Source: Fodinibius halophilus (GTDB taxonomy: Bacteria; Bacteroidota; Rhodothermia; Balneolales; Balneolaceae). Taken from it: a DNA stretch of 64,000 nucleotides. The DNA lies in contig NZ_JAALLS010000001.1 of the NCBI RefSeq assembly GCF_011059105.1, forward strand, positions 356,964 to 420,963, given 5' to 3'. A model generated the notes under the pieces. That model saw only the letters and a program-made list of their open reading frames with translations. It searched no databases and had not been told where the DNA came from. A program made the position numbers and the translations under genes. This document shows positions 26,488 to 36,447 of the stretch, piece by piece (the first letter of the stretch is position 1; every line of letters begins with the position of its first letter).

Positions 26488-28671
26488 ATGACTAAAGCAC
26501 TTAGACGTTACGACACGCTGGCTGCTGCACGGAACTGGTCTCCCAAGAAAAACGGGGAACCAATGGAATCGATGAATGTTACGGAAATATTCGGTGAGAA
26601 TACGTTCCAGCAAGAAGATTTGAAGGAGCAACTTCCCAAATCGATTTGGAAAGACCTGGAAAAGACAGTCGAGGAAGGCGAACAGCTTAATTCGGATGTA
26701 GCAGATGCCGTGGCCGTGGCGATGAAGGATTGGGCAATGGACAAAGGAGCTACTCATTTTACGCACTGGTTTCAGCCACTAACAGGACTAACCGCAGAAA
26801 AGCACGATAGTTTTATTACACCGAACCAAGGTGGTGGAGCTATTTCAGAATTCTCCGGGAATGATTTGATTCAGGGTGAACCTGATGCATCAAGTTTCCC
26901 TAATGGGGGGCTACGCCAAACGTTTGAAGCACGGGGATATACTGCTTGGGATCCCACCTCTCCGGCTTTTATCATGGAGAATGAAAATGGTTCTTACTTG
27001 TGTATCCCAACGGCTTTTGCCTCTTGGACCGGTGAAGCATTGGATCATAAGACGCCGATTTTGCGTTCTAATGAAGCATTAAATAAACAGGCAAAAAGAG
27101 CTCTTGAACTGTTCGATGTTGATGCCAAACGTGTTGCGGCAACAGTAGGCACTGAGCAGGAGTACTTTTTAATTGATCAGGAGTTTTATTATCGCAGACC
27201 TGATTTGATGACTTCCGGACGTACGTTGGTAGGCGCTAAACCACCACGTGGGCAGGAGCTGGATGACCATTATTTTGGATCTATCCCTGATCGAGTATTG
27301 TCTTTTATGCTTGAGGCCGAAAAAGAACTCTATAAACTGGGCATTCCCGTTAAGACACGGCACAACGAAGTGGCGCCCAGCCAGTACGAAATTGCACCAC
27401 TTTTTGAGACCTGTAATATCGCTGCAGATCATCAGCAGCTAATGATGATAACGCTTAAGCGTATTGCCCGAGACTACGGTCTTGAGTGTATGCTGCATGA
27501 AAAGCCGTTTGACGGCCTTAATGGCAGCGGTAAGCACTTGAACTGGTCTATGGCTACTAATAGCGGGATGAACTTGCTTGAGCCCGGAGATAATCCGCAT
27601 GATAATATGCAGTTTCTGTTTTTCTTTTCAGCAGTATTGAAAGCTGTTTATGAAAACCAGGATCTGCTTCGCATCAGTATTGCTCATGCTGGTAACGACC
27701 ATCGATTGGGTGGTAATGAAGCTCCACCCGCAATTATTTCGGCATATATTGGTGAACAGCTCGAAGATGTTCTTACACAAGTGCTCAATGGTAATGCTAA
27801 AGAGTCAAAACAGGGCGGTCTCCTTGGACTTGGTTCCCCGGTATTACCCTCACTACCCAAACATGCAGGTGACCGTAATAGAACTTCGCCTTTTGCCTTT
27901 ACAGGTAATAAATTCGAATTTCGTGCGGTAGGATCCAGCCAGTCCATTTCGTTCCCCATTGTGGTGCTTAATACTATAGTGGCTGATGCCATTGATGATC
28001 TTTGCACTAATTTGGAAGAGGAAGTTGACCGTGCAAAATCTTTTGAAGATGCACTTGCTACAGTAATGCAAGATGCGTTGGGTGAATGTAAAGATATCAT
28101 CTTCAATGGTGATGGATATTCAGATGAGTGGGAGAAAGAAGCAGAAGAACGAGGCCTGCTTAATCTCAAAACCACTATTGATGCATTGCCGAAATTTACT
28201 GATGAGAAAAACATCTCACTTTTTGAAAAGCATGGAGTGCTAAATGAGCGAGAGATTCATTCTCGACAGGAAATATGGGCTGAACAGTATCTGACGACAT
28301 TGAATATCGAGGCAGATACTACGGAGTCAATGGCAAAAACGATGATCTATCCCGCTGCGGTTCGTTATATGAATGAACTGGCAGAAAATGTTGAACGTAT
28401 TCAGGAGCTGGGTATCGAGGGTGAAGGCTCTAAAAATATGCTCAAAAAAGTTAATAAAGGGCTAAATGATCTAAACATTGCACTTGAAGAGTTGCGTGAG
28501 GCTGTACTCGACTCTGACAGTGAAAATGTGATCGATAGTGCTACTCACGTAAAGGAAAACGTAAAACCGGCGATGACCAAGATTCGCGATTCGGTTGATT
28601 TCCTTGAACGACATGTTGCCGATGACTATTGGCCATTGCCAATTTATCGCGAAATGTTGTTTGTAAAGTAA
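26488..28671 (+). CDS. glnN: Glutamine synthetase type III
   Basis: The 727-residue class III glutamine synthetase makes glutamine from glutamate and ammonia. Size is diagnostic: class I and II are far shorter. Recognisable blocks are [12 protein letters not shown], the EQEYFLID metal site, [16 protein letters not shown], the [17 protein letters not shown]-site region and [13 protein letters not shown]. It is divergent from menA. The spacer is very AT-rich, with TTAATTAA-type runs around 26370-26410, but I see no nitrogen-control site I can name. A terminator follows. Confidence 0.96.
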   Translation: MTKALRRYDTLAAARNWSPKKNGEPMESMNVTEIFGENTFQQEDLKEQLPKSIWKDLEKTVEEGEQLNSDVADAVAVAMKDWAMDKGATHFTHWFQPLTGLTAEKHDSFITPNQGGGAISEFSGNDLIQGEPDASSFPNGGLRQTFEARGYTAWDPTSPAFIMENENGSYLCIPTAFASWTGEALDHKTPILRSNEALNKQAKRALELFDVDAKRVAATVGTEQEYFLIDQEFYYRRPDLMTSGRTLVGAKPPRGQELDDHYFGSIPDRVLSFMLEAEKELYKLGIPVKTRHNEVAPSQYEIAPLFETCNIAADHQQLMMITLKRIARDYGLECMLHEKPFDGLNGSGKHLNWSMATNSGMNLLEPGDNPHDNMQFLFFFSAVLKAVYENQDLLRISIAHAGNDHRLGGNEAPPAIISAYIGEQLEDVLTQVLNGNAKESKQGGLLGLGSPVLPSLPKHAGDRNRTSPFAFTGNKFEFRAVGSSQSISFPIVVLNTIVADAIDDLCTNLEEEVDRAKSFEDALATVMQDALGECKDIIFNGDGYSDEWEKEAEERGLLNLKTTIDALPKFTDEKNISLFEKHGVLNEREIHSRQEIWAEQYLTTLNIEADTTESMAKTMIYPAAVRYMNELAENVERIQELGIEGEGSKNMLKKVNKGLNDLNIALEELREAVLDSDSENVIDSATHVKENVKPAMTKIRDSVDFLERHVADDYWPLPIYREMLFVK

Positions 28672-28695
28672 CTTGTAAGCTTTTTACAGGTATTG

Positions 28696-28726
28696 GGCGA
28701 GGCCACAACTGGTGTCGCCTTTTTTA
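28696..28726 (+). terminator. Intrinsic terminator after glutamine synthetase
   Basis: GGCGA pairs with TCGCC around an inner CCA/TGG stem and is followed by six T residues. It begins 25 nt after the stop codon. Confidence 0.82.
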
Positions 28727-28886
28727 TTTTGAAAATATTTTTGGTTGACAAACCAGGTGTAGTATTCAGCACGCCATGGTCGATTTTGCAAAACACGCTA
28801 TTAAATATTAGTTAGGGTTTAGAAGTATAGAAATAATTCTACAATCTAGAGTGCATTAAATTTCAAAAACAGGAAATAAGTTAGAT

Positions 28887-30218
28887 ATGGAATTTTGTAA
28901 GCGAATATGTTTTGGACTGGTGCTTTTTTTGTTGGCCGGAAATTACCTGGGCATAGCACAAAATGAATCAGCTGAAAAGGAGGTGCATAAGAAGATAAAT
29001 AAAAAGGCCGATAATATTTTTGAGCAAGTAGTAGATTGGCGACGCCACTTTCATGAAAATCCCGAACTCTCAAATCGGGAAAGGCAGACGGCCACGTATA
29101 TTGCAGAATATCTGCGCTCGTTAGGAATGAAAGTTGAAACAGGCATAGCTCACACCGGCGTAGTAGGAGTGCTAGAAGGCGGGAAGGAAGGCCCTGTAGT
29201 AGGCTTGCGAGCAGATATTGATGCTTTACCTGTGAAAGAACGCACCGATGTACCATTTAAGTCAACGAAAACCACTACTTATCTGGGACAAGAGGTTGGG
29301 GTAATGCACGCCTGTGGACATGATACTCATATTGCAATGCTTATGGGGGCTGCTAAAATTTTAACCGATATGAAGGAGCAGTTGCGTGGTACCGTTAAAT
29401 TCATTTTTCAACCTGCAGAAGAGGGGGCTCCTCCGGGAGAAGAAGGCGGTGCAGAGCTCATGGTTGAAGAAGGGGTACTCAAAAATCCTGATGTGGATGT
29501 TATTTTTGGTCAACATATCAACTCACAAACTGAAGTTGGCACCATTCGGTACCATCCACGCGGCACAATGGCGGCCGCCGACCGTTTTGTTATAACGGTT
29601 CACGGCAAACAAACTCATGGGTCCACACCATGGACCGGGGTAGATCCTATTGTAACTTCTGCAAAAATTGTTGAAGGACTACAATCTATTATTAGCAGGC
29701 AGACACAGCTAACAAAAGCTGCAGCAGTTATTTCTGTTGGAAAAATACAGGCCGGCGTCCGTAATAATATCATTCCTGAGAAAGCTGAAATGATTGGAAC
29801 CATTCGCACGCTGGATACTGAAATGCAGAAAATTATTCATGATAAAATTCGTCACGTGGCTACAAAAACGGCCGAAAGTATGGGGGCAACTGTAGATGTT
29901 GAAATAGAGAAGGGATACCCGGTGACATATAATGATCCTGAGCTGACAGAAAATATGGTGCCCAGTTTACAGGCTATAGCAGGGAATGAGAATGTCGTAC
30001 TTTCCGATGCCATCACCGGTGCAGAGGATTTCTCATTCTTTCAGAAGAAAGTTCCCGGTTTTTACTATTTCGTAGGTGGCATGCCCAAAGGGATGAACCC
30101 TGCTGAGGCAGCACCACACCATACCCCGGATTTTTATATCGAAGAAGAAGGTATGAAGTTAGGTGTGAAATCTCTGGCTCGATTGACCTATGATTATATG
30201 ATCAACCACACCAAGTAG
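28887..30218 (+). CDS. Exported M20-family amidohydrolase
   Basis: This 443-residue protein has a signal peptide ending near NYLGIAQ (about residue 27), so it is periplasmic. The rest is an M20D peptidase/amidohydrolase like hippurate or IAA-amino-acid hydrolases. Metal-site motifs are WRRHFHENPE, GLRADIDALPV, HACGHDTH and FQPAEEG. A His sits in the dimerisation region (HGKQTHGSTPW), and GAEDFSFF lies near the end. Substrate is unknown; N-acyl amino acids are the usual type. It stands alone between two terminators. Confidence 0.88.
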   Translation: MEFCKRICFGLVLFLLAGNYLGIAQNESAEKEVHKKINKKADNIFEQVVDWRRHFHENPELSNRERQTATYIAEYLRSLGMKVETGIAHTGVVGVLEGGKEGPVVGLRADIDALPVKERTDVPFKSTKTTTYLGQEVGVMHACGHDTHIAMLMGAAKILTDMKEQLRGTVKFIFQPAEEGAPPGEEGGAELMVEEGVLKNPDVDVIFGQHINSQTEVGTIRYHPRGTMAAADRFVITVHGKQTHGSTPWTGVDPIVTSAKIVEGLQSIISRQTQLTKAAAVISVGKIQAGVRNNIIPEKAEMIGTIRTLDTEMQKIIHDKIRHVATKTAESMGATVDVEIEKGYPVTYNDPELTENMVPSLQAIAGNENVVLSDAITGAEDFSFFQKKVPGFYYFVGGMPKGMNPAEAAPHHTPDFYIEEEGMKLGVKSLARLTYDYMINHTK

Positions 30219-30246
30219 TTTTTAGAAAAACATAAAGTATATTCTA

Positions 30247-30277
30247 GCCCCTGTCTGCAAAGTCAGGGGTTTTTTAT
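30247..30277 (+). terminator. Intrinsic terminator after the M20 amidohydrolase gene
   Basis: CCCCTG pairs with CAGGGG around a 10-nt loop, with a G-T pair at the base, followed by a run of T residues. Confidence 0.85.
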
Positions 30278-30321
30278 TTATTGGGAACCTTTTTGTTGCT
30301 TTGATCTGTTTGTAGCACATT

Positions 30322-31818
30322 ATGAAAGCAAAAAAGCAATATGATATCATCGTAGCCGGTTCCGGCATGGGCGGGATGACAGCTGCAGCTCTGTTAGCAA
30401 ATAGAGGTTTAAAAGTCTTGGTCCTTGAAGCTGCTCATGCCCTTGGTGGGTGTAGTTCATCCTATTACCGTAAAGGCTATTGGTTTGAAAGTGGAGCTAC
30501 CACACTTATAGGGTTCGATAAAAATCATCCTCTTAGGTACCTGGAGGATCAAACCGGTATTAGCATTCCCAAAAAAGAGATTCGACCCAGCATGCAGGTA
30601 CGTCAGGATAATAAGGTGGTTACACAGTTCAAGGATATGGACACCTGGATAGAAGAAATTAGCCGGGTGTATGGTCAAAGGGAACAGCAAAAGAGATTTT
30701 GGACATTGGCTTATGATTTATCAGAAGTTGTCTGGAAAGTATCACTGCGGAATCACTTTTTCCCGCCCGTAAATTGGAAAGATTTGGTACCGTTAATTAC
30801 ACAAAATAATCCCAAAGATCTTTGGATATTGCCTTATGCATTGCGTTCTGTGGATGATGTGATGAAGGATTACCATTTGGATAGGCCTGACTTTCGCCGT
30901 TTTGTAAATGAACAATTGATGATAACAGCCCAGTCATCAGCCAAAGAAACGCCATTTTTATTCGGGGCTGCCGCACTTACCTATACCAACTATTCGAACT
31001 ATTACGTGCCGGGTGGTTTAATTAATATGATTCACGAGATTAGAGATTTTATTCTCAAGAAAGGGGGAGAGGTTAAAACTAAGTGTGCTGTAGAACAAAT
31101 TAATCGCACTGCTAAAGGTTATCATGTACACACTGCGGAATCCTCTTGCCAAGCGCCGGTAGTATTATCTAACATTCCGGTTTGGAATATGCCGTACATT
31201 ACCTCAGGAGAGATAAAAGACTACTTTACAGATGAATCAGAAGAATATCAGCAGGCGTGGGGAGCTTTCACCATGGGTGTTGTAACGAATGATAACTATC
31301 CCAAGAATTTGCCCTTGCATCATCAACTGCACTTTAGGGATAGTGAGGCTCCCAAAGAAATAGATTCCAATTCGATATTTGTTTCTTTCTCACATTCCAA
31401 AGATCAACAACGAGCTGAGAAAGGGAAACGCGTGCTTAATATTTCTATGCATACCCAGCCAGACTTTTGGTTTATTGACGATCAGAAAGAGTACGAAAAA
31501 CGTAAAAGGGAAGTATCTAAATATATTGTCAGAAAACTAGATCAACTGCTGCCGGGCTTTCATAGCGGGGATATAATTGAACAGTTTTCTGCTACCCCTT
31601 ATACCTGGCAAAATTGGGTATACCGAAAAAAGGGTAGGGTAGGCGGTATCCCGCAAAGTATGGCACGTTCTCTTACCGATTGGATGCCGGCCGAAACACC
31701 ATTTCCGGGGTTATTTTTGTGCGGAGACACCGTATTTCCGGGTCAGGGTATACCGGGAGTGGCCCTGAGTGGTATTAATGCTTCTAAACGAATTACGAGA
31801 TACCTTGAACAGTCATAA
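30322..31818 (+). CDS. FAD-dependent CrtI/CrtISO-like oxidoreductase
   Basis: The product is a 498-residue flavoprotein. The N-terminal dinucleotide motif AGSGMGGMTAA starts at residue 12, followed by VLEAAHALGGCSSSY. The C-terminal FAD block LFLCGDTVFPGQGIPG and the GGLINMI-type middle motif match the phytoene desaturase / carotenoid isomerase / retinol saturase group. No carotenoid genes adjoin it. Substrate could be a carotenoid or another polyisoprenoid; it cannot be told from sequence. The rhomboid genes follow on the same strand after about 160 nt. Confidence 0.82.
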   Translation: MKAKKQYDIIVAGSGMGGMTAAALLANRGLKVLVLEAAHALGGCSSSYYRKGYWFESGATTLIGFDKNHPLRYLEDQTGISIPKKEIRPSMQVRQDNKVVTQFKDMDTWIEEISRVYGQREQQKRFWTLAYDLSEVVWKVSLRNHFFPPVNWKDLVPLITQNNPKDLWILPYALRSVDDVMKDYHLDRPDFRRFVNEQLMITAQSSAKETPFLFGAAALTYTNYSNYYVPGGLINMIHEIRDFILKKGGEVKTKCAVEQINRTAKGYHVHTAESSCQAPVVLSNIPVWNMPYITSGEIKDYFTDESEEYQQAWGAFTMGVVTNDNYPKNLPLHHQLHFRDSEAPKEIDSNSIFVSFSHSKDQQRAEKGKRVLNISMHTQPDFWFIDDQKEYEKRKREVSKYIVRKLDQLLPGFHSGDIIEQFSATPYTWQNWVYRKKGRVGGIPQSMARSLTDWMPAETPFPGLFLCGDTVFPGQGIPGVALSGINASKRITRYLEQS

Positions 31819-31980
31819 TTTAATACAACATAAAGTCGTTATTCCCGTATAGCGTCTATATGGTTTCAGCAAGCAATAATCTTTGAAAGATGTATCTTAT
31901 TGTTAGATACTGTAGTTAGAATTGACGCTCAGGAACCGTATATTCTGAAGAAAGAAAATAACAACTAATTTCGTTTATTC

Positions 31981-32607
31981 TTGAATTATCAAAACTCGCA
32001 ATACAGCCCCAATACCCAGTTTTCAGTTTTCCCGCCAGCCGTTAAACATTTACTGATTGTAAATGCACTGGTTTTTATTGGAATGTTTACTCCAGTAATT
32101 GGTCCATATATTCAAAACTATGGCGTGCTTTGGCCTATAGATTCCGGCTATTTCCATTTTTGGCAACCGGTCACCTATATGTTTCTTCACGGGGGCATTG
32201 GGCACATTATTTTTAATTTATTTGCTTTATGGATGTTTGGACAATCTATTGAGCGATTCTGGGGAACCAGAAGGTTTACTATTTTCTATTTCCTGACCGG
32301 TATAGGAGCAGGTTTTTTCCACATGTTGGTGGGGGGAGGGGGTCCAACGCTGGGAGCTTCTGGAGCAGTTTATGGAATCCTTTTGGCTTTTGGGATGATG
32401 TTCCCCGATCGGCAGATTATGCTTTTAATCCCGCCCATTCCGATGAAAGCCAAATATTTTGTAGCCATTTTTGGTGCTATTGAACTTATTAGTGGACTGA
32501 CAAGAGCGAATTCCGGTGTTGCACACTTTGCGCACCTGGGTGGAATGCTGGTAGGGTTTATCCTTATTAAATACTGGGGATTAAAAAAAGAGGAACCCTA
32601 CTACTGA
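31981..32607 (+). CDS. Rhomboid-family intramembrane serine protease, first of a tandem pair
   Basis: This 208-residue rhomboid protease has six hydrophobic segments. The catalytic Ser127 is in GASGAVYG and His185 in AHFAHLGG, so the dyad is intact. The HGGIGHIIFN motif in the second helix region is also typical. Translation appears to start at TTG: an in-frame TAA stands five codons upstream, and the next Met is 34 residues in, past the start of the first helix. A second rhomboid gene follows after 99 nt. Substrates are unknown. Confidence 0.9.
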   Translation: MNYQNSQYSPNTQFSVFPPAVKHLLIVNALVFIGMFTPVIGPYIQNYGVLWPIDSGYFHFWQPVTYMFLHGGIGHIIFNLFALWMFGQSIERFWGTRRFTIFYFLTGIGAGFFHMLVGGGGPTLGASGAVYGILLAFGMMFPDRQIMLLIPPIPMKAKYFVAIFGAIELISGLTRANSGVAHFAHLGGMLVGFILIKYWGLKKEEPYY

Positions 32608-32706
32608 TTGCATTTTTTTTTAAATTATAGATAACGGAACCTTTTTTGTTGTATCCCAACTGATACAACGATCCGTATTACTGAGGCGAACCAGGTTTTT
32701 AGAAGC

Positions 32707-33573
32707 ATGTATAACGATTCATTTGGAAATTCTTTAAAGCGGGGCTACCGAGGATTACCTGTAGCTATTCGAACGCTCATCACCCTTAATGTAGGGGTGT
32801 TTATACTACAAGTACTGCTGGGAATTATTAGTCCAGCGTACAGTAAGGCCCTGATTGATGCTTTTGCCTTTTACCCTGAATGGCAGACAGCTTTGTTCCA
32901 GCCGTGGCGAGCCTTTACCTATATGTTCCTGCACGGCGGTACTTTCCATCTTGTATTTAATATGCTTTGGCTGTGGTGGATGGGACGTGCAGTTGAAGAA
33001 TCTCTTGGTCCCAAGACATTTTCTGTGATATATCTCGGAGCGGGCATTGGCGGGGCACTTTTCAATATTGTTGCTGCCCCCTTGTTAGGATTTAATCCCG
33101 TTATTGGTGCTTCCGGTGCTGTCTACGGTATTATGGTCTCTTTTGCAATGTTATACCCCACGATGCCTATTATGTTGATCCTGTTGCCCCCCATACAGGC
33201 ACGATATGTTGTAGCCGGCTTAATTGCTATTGATGCTCTCTTGTTAGGGTCTTCTGATGGAACTGCGCGAATTGTACACCTGGCAGGGGCAGGCGTAGGT
33301 TACCTTCTGATGAAGTCTCAACAAAGAGGTTCAGGACTTGGTAAATGGTTAATTCCGGTAGAACAACTTTGGTATCGCATTAAGAATATCTATCAGCAAA
33401 AGAAATCTCGGCCGAAAAATGATCACATGTATTCGGTTTCGGATGTGGAGATAATTGATGAAACGGAACAGTCTGAACTGGATGAAATTCTTGAAAAGAT
33501 TTCTGAAAAAGGCTATGACGGGCTTACCGATGCTGAGAAGAAAAAGCTCTTCGAACTCAGCAAGAAAAACTAA
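32707..33573 (+). CDS. Rhomboid-family intramembrane serine protease with acidic C-terminal extension
   Basis: The product is a 288-residue rhomboid. Catalytic Ser136 is in GASGAVYG and His191 in IVHLAGAGVGYL; HGGTFHLVFN is present. Compared with the first rhomboid it has about 80 extra residues after the last helix. This cytoplasmic tail is acidic and ends in ISEKGYDGLTDAEKKKLFEL, a motif common at the end of Bacteroidota rhomboids. The His region (VHLAGAG) departs from the AHLGG form of its neighbour. It is likely an active protease of unknown substrate. Confidence 0.9.
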   Translation: MYNDSFGNSLKRGYRGLPVAIRTLITLNVGVFILQVLLGIISPAYSKALIDAFAFYPEWQTALFQPWRAFTYMFLHGGTFHLVFNMLWLWWMGRAVEESLGPKTFSVIYLGAGIGGALFNIVAAPLLGFNPVIGASGAVYGIMVSFAMLYPTMPIMLILLPPIQARYVVAGLIAIDALLLGSSDGTARIVHLAGAGVGYLLMKSQQRGSGLGKWLIPVEQLWYRIKNIYQQKKSRPKNDHMYSVSDVEIIDETEQSELDEILEKISEKGYDGLTDAEKKKLFELSKKN

Positions 33574-33646
33574 TTGTAAATTTGAATGATTGTTGTTGTG
33601 TGCTGTGTTGCAATGGTACACAAACGTATTCCGAAAAAAATTCACT

Positions 33647-34915
33647 ATGTCTCATATTAAACGACGTGATTCGATACAGGTAATGGTAGGGGATGTACCC
33701 GTTGGAGGAGGTGCTCCGGTTGTGGTACAATCGATGACCAATACCGATACCTCTGATGTGGAGGGTACGGTAGAACAGATTAAGCATCTGCACCGGTCGG
33801 GCTCAGAAATTGTACGTATAACCGTCAATAATGATGATGCCGCCCAGGCTGTACCGCATATCAAAGAGCAGCTTCTCGCAGATGATGTGGATGTACCCAT
33901 TGTAGGGGATTTCCATTATAACGGACATAAATTATTGGTTAAGTATCCGGAAGCGGCAAAGGCACTTTCAAAATTTCGTATCAATCCCGGGAATACGGGG
34001 ACCAAAACACGGGACGAGAATTTTTGCACGATCGTTGAACAAGCTATTAAGTACGACAAGCCGGTTCGGATTGGCGTAAACTGGGGATCGTTGGATCAGA
34101 AGTTATTGGCTAAAAAGATGGATGCCAATAATGAACTAGAGAATCCTAAATCCTCAAAACAGGTAATGCTCGATACCATGGTAGAGAGTGCCCGCAGATC
34201 CGCTGAACTGGCTGAGAGTGTTGGCTTACCCTCCAATAAGATTATCATTAGTTGTAAAATGTCGCATGTGCAGGATGTGGTTCATGTGTATGAGCGTATT
34301 GCTGAATTGTTGGATTATCCGTTGCATGTAGGACTTACTGAAGCCGGAATGGGTATGAAAGGAACGGTGGCAAGTACGGCGGCCCTTTCAGTATTGTTAC
34401 AGCAGGGAATTGGCGATACCATTCGGGTATCCTTGACTCCCAAGCCCGGAGGAGATCGTGCCAGAGAGGTAAGGGTATGTCAACAGATATTACAGTCGCT
34501 GGGAATTCGAAATTTCGTTCCTCAGGTAACAGCCTGTCCGGGTTGTGGCAGAACCAACAGTACCTATTTCCAGGAACTTGCAGAGGAAATTCAAGGTTAT
34601 CTGAGAGAAATGATGCCCATTTGGCGGGACGTTTATGCCGGTGTTGAAGAGATGAATGTGGCGGTAATGGGATGTGTTGTTAATGGTCCCGGAGAATCAC
34701 GGAATGCAAATATTGGTATTTCTCTGCCCGGTACGTTCGAAGAGCCCAAGGCACCGGTATATATGGATGGAGAGCACCACTCTACATTGCGCGGTGATAA
34801 TATTGGTGAAGAATTTCGGGAAATACTGGATAACTACGTGATGCGAAATTACGGTAGCAGTCAAGGCGGCAATAGTACAAATAAAGCAGAAACCGTTCAG
34901 GAAACCGGAGAGTAG
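33647..34915 (+). CDS. ispG: 4-Hydroxy-3-methylbut-2-enyl-diphosphate synthase (GcpE)
   Basis: The 422-residue iron-sulfur enzyme is the penultimate step of the non-mevalonate isoprenoid pathway. Key blocks are [21 protein letters not shown], the [4Fe-4S] ligand pair in ACPGCGRT, and [17 protein letters not shown] with the third Cys. I chose the ATG at 33647, whose product begins MSHIKRRD; 19 upstream codons in frame look non-coding. It is the short form, not the insert-containing long form of many Bacteroidota. It starts 73 nt after the second rhomboid gene. Confidence 0.95.
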   Translation: MSHIKRRDSIQVMVGDVPVGGGAPVVVQSMTNTDTSDVEGTVEQIKHLHRSGSEIVRITVNNDDAAQAVPHIKEQLLADDVDVPIVGDFHYNGHKLLVKYPEAAKALSKFRINPGNTGTKTRDENFCTIVEQAIKYDKPVRIGVNWGSLDQKLLAKKMDANNELENPKSSKQVMLDTMVESARRSAELAESVGLPSNKIIISCKMSHVQDVVHVYERIAELLDYPLHVGLTEAGMGMKGTVASTAALSVLLQQGIGDTIRVSLTPKPGGDRAREVRVCQQILQSLGIRNFVPQVTACPGCGRTNSTYFQELAEEIQGYLREMMPIWRDVYAGVEEMNVAVMGCVVNGPGESRNANIGISLPGTFEEPKAPVYMDGEHHSTLRGDNIGEEFREILDNYVMRNYGSSQGGNSTNKAETVQETGE

Positions 34916-34966
34916 TACTTCAGTGGTAGCAAGGACGGTTAACGACAGAGAAAAATAATTAGAAAT

Positions 34967-35608
34967 ATGATGATATCTTCCTCCATCAGAAGGCTGCTTT
35001 TATTGCTGGTTGGGGGAATGATAGTAGTGCTGGCGGCATGCGACTCGGCACCTGTAGATAAAAGGTACCTGGAGTCTGAGGATTACAAGCAGTTTCGAAA
35101 GACGCAAAAAGAAGAATATGTCGCACAGGTTGATAACCGTCGTACACTGGAAAAATATCTCAATACCCTTGTTCAGTGCAAAAAAACGACTGAATTGTCT
35201 TTTCCTTTGCAAATCACGAAAAATGTTTTGAAAAAAGAAGGGGGAAACTGCGGCGCATTGACCAACTATTTTAGTACCGGTTTCAAGGTTAAAATGGTTG
35301 GTTATTCTTTTTTTAAGCCAATTTTTATACGATGGGTCTTACTACAGAGAGAGACCGTGTATAAAAATATAGAGTTGCTTGCTGTTACGCATAAAGGCAC
35401 TACAATGCTGGATTTCCAAAAAGTGGGAAAATTCAGGAAAAATTTGTCGCAAAATATTTCAACGGATATTAGGGTATCTCAAAAGGGGGATTTCGTATAT
35501 ATTACTTCTGTCAGTGAACGGAATTTAATATATCCTATAGAACAGCAGCAGGTTATTACAAATGGTTATATCGTAAACAGAAACGGAAAGGTCAGCATCC
35601 AACAATAA
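34967..35608 (+). CDS. Lipoprotein of unknown function
   Basis: The product has 213 residues. A signal peptide ends at VLAAC (Cys25). Past it the chain is basic, with a CGAL-type segment near residue 95 and a beta-rich C-terminal half (KGDFVYITSVSERN, then NGYIVNRNGKVSI). I do not recognise the family. It follows ispG after about 50 nt and precedes a TPR protein gene by 11 nt, so the two are probably co-transcribed. A shared envelope role is an inference. Confidence 0.65.
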   Translation: MMISSSIRRLLLLLVGGMIVVLAACDSAPVDKRYLESEDYKQFRKTQKEEYVAQVDNRRTLEKYLNTLVQCKKTTELSFPLQITKNVLKKEGGNCGALTNYFSTGFKVKMVGYSFFKPIFIRWVLLQRETVYKNIELLAVTHKGTTMLDFQKVGKFRKNLSQNISTDIRVSQKGDFVYITSVSERNLIYPIEQQQVITNGYIVNRNGKVSIQQ

Positions 35609-35619
35609 ACCAAGACGAT

Positions 35620-36381
35620 ATGAGAAAACTTATACTCACTACCTCGTTACTACTGATTGTACCCGCATTAATAGTGGCACAGCAGCCGGATAGTTCATTA
35701 ATCAGTAAAGCTGATTCACTTTATGATTCATTTGTAGAAGAAAAAGGGATGGATGCTTATCTGAAAATCCTGGAACAGGATCCCGATAATTATAAAGCCC
35801 TGTGGAGGGCCAGCTTTTTATATTCACGAGTGGGTAACAGGTTCGATAAAGAATCAGAACAGAAAGAGTATTTTAACAAGGCAATCTCTCTTGCTGAACG
35901 AGCTTTGAAAGTGGACTCTACCGACAGCCAGTCGAACTTTGTGATGTCAGTGGCAAAGGGCAGAAAAGCTTTGATTTCTGGGGCTAAAGCCCGTGTGGCA
36001 GCTTCCAGGGATATTAAAAAATATGTCGACCGGGCATTAAAGTATGATAAAAACCATGCCGGGGCCTGGCACGTATTGGGACGATGGCATTTTAAAGTTG
36101 CAAATCTTAGCTGGATCGAACGTGTAGCCGCTAATACCCTCTTTGGTGGTATACCCGGTGATGCCAGTAACGAAAAAGCCGCGGATGCAATAGAAAAGGC
36201 GATCTCACTAAATAAGGATTATGTTCTTTATTACGTCGACTTGGCAAAAGTATATGAAGAGATGGGGCGAGAGCAAAAGGCGATCGAATACTGTCAAACA
36301 GCACTCGAAAAACCATCAATTACACCAGATGATCCCAATTTGAAAAATGAGTGCAAAGAAATTATAGATGATCTTCGTTAA
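35620..36381 (+). CDS. Exported TPR protein
   Basis: This 253-residue protein has a signal peptide ending near LIVAQQ (about residue 21), with no lipobox, so it should be periplasmic. Helical TPR-like units include NYKALWRASFLYSRVG, HAGAWHVLGRWHFKVANL and YVDLAKVYEEMGREQKAIEY. The IERVAANTLFGGIP segment resembles RMD-like or regulator-of-microtubule-type TPR proteins, by eye only. It follows the unknown lipoprotein gene closely. No enzyme function is indicated. Confidence 0.75.
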   Translation: MRKLILTTSLLLIVPALIVAQQPDSSLISKADSLYDSFVEEKGMDAYLKILEQDPDNYKALWRASFLYSRVGNRFDKESEQKEYFNKAISLAERALKVDSTDSQSNFVMSVAKGRKALISGAKARVAASRDIKKYVDRALKYDKNHAGAWHVLGRWHFKVANLSWIERVAANTLFGGIPGDASNEKAADAIEKAISLNKDYVLYYVDLAKVYEEMGREQKAIEYCQTALEKPSITPDDPNLKNECKEIIDDLR

Positions 36382-36447
36382 TGACTGATAGGTAGTTGGT
36401 TAGGTGGTTATAAAGATAGACTTTTTAATAAATATTTATACAAAAAA

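Noticed and set aside
27684..28214. Long open frame opposite glutamine synthetase
   Set aside because: It is antisense to a well-conserved gene and lacks any domain, so it is a shadow of that gene.
33590..33646. N-terminal extension of IspG
   Set aside because: The 19 codons before the ATG at 33647 look non-coding, and IspG normally starts near that Met.
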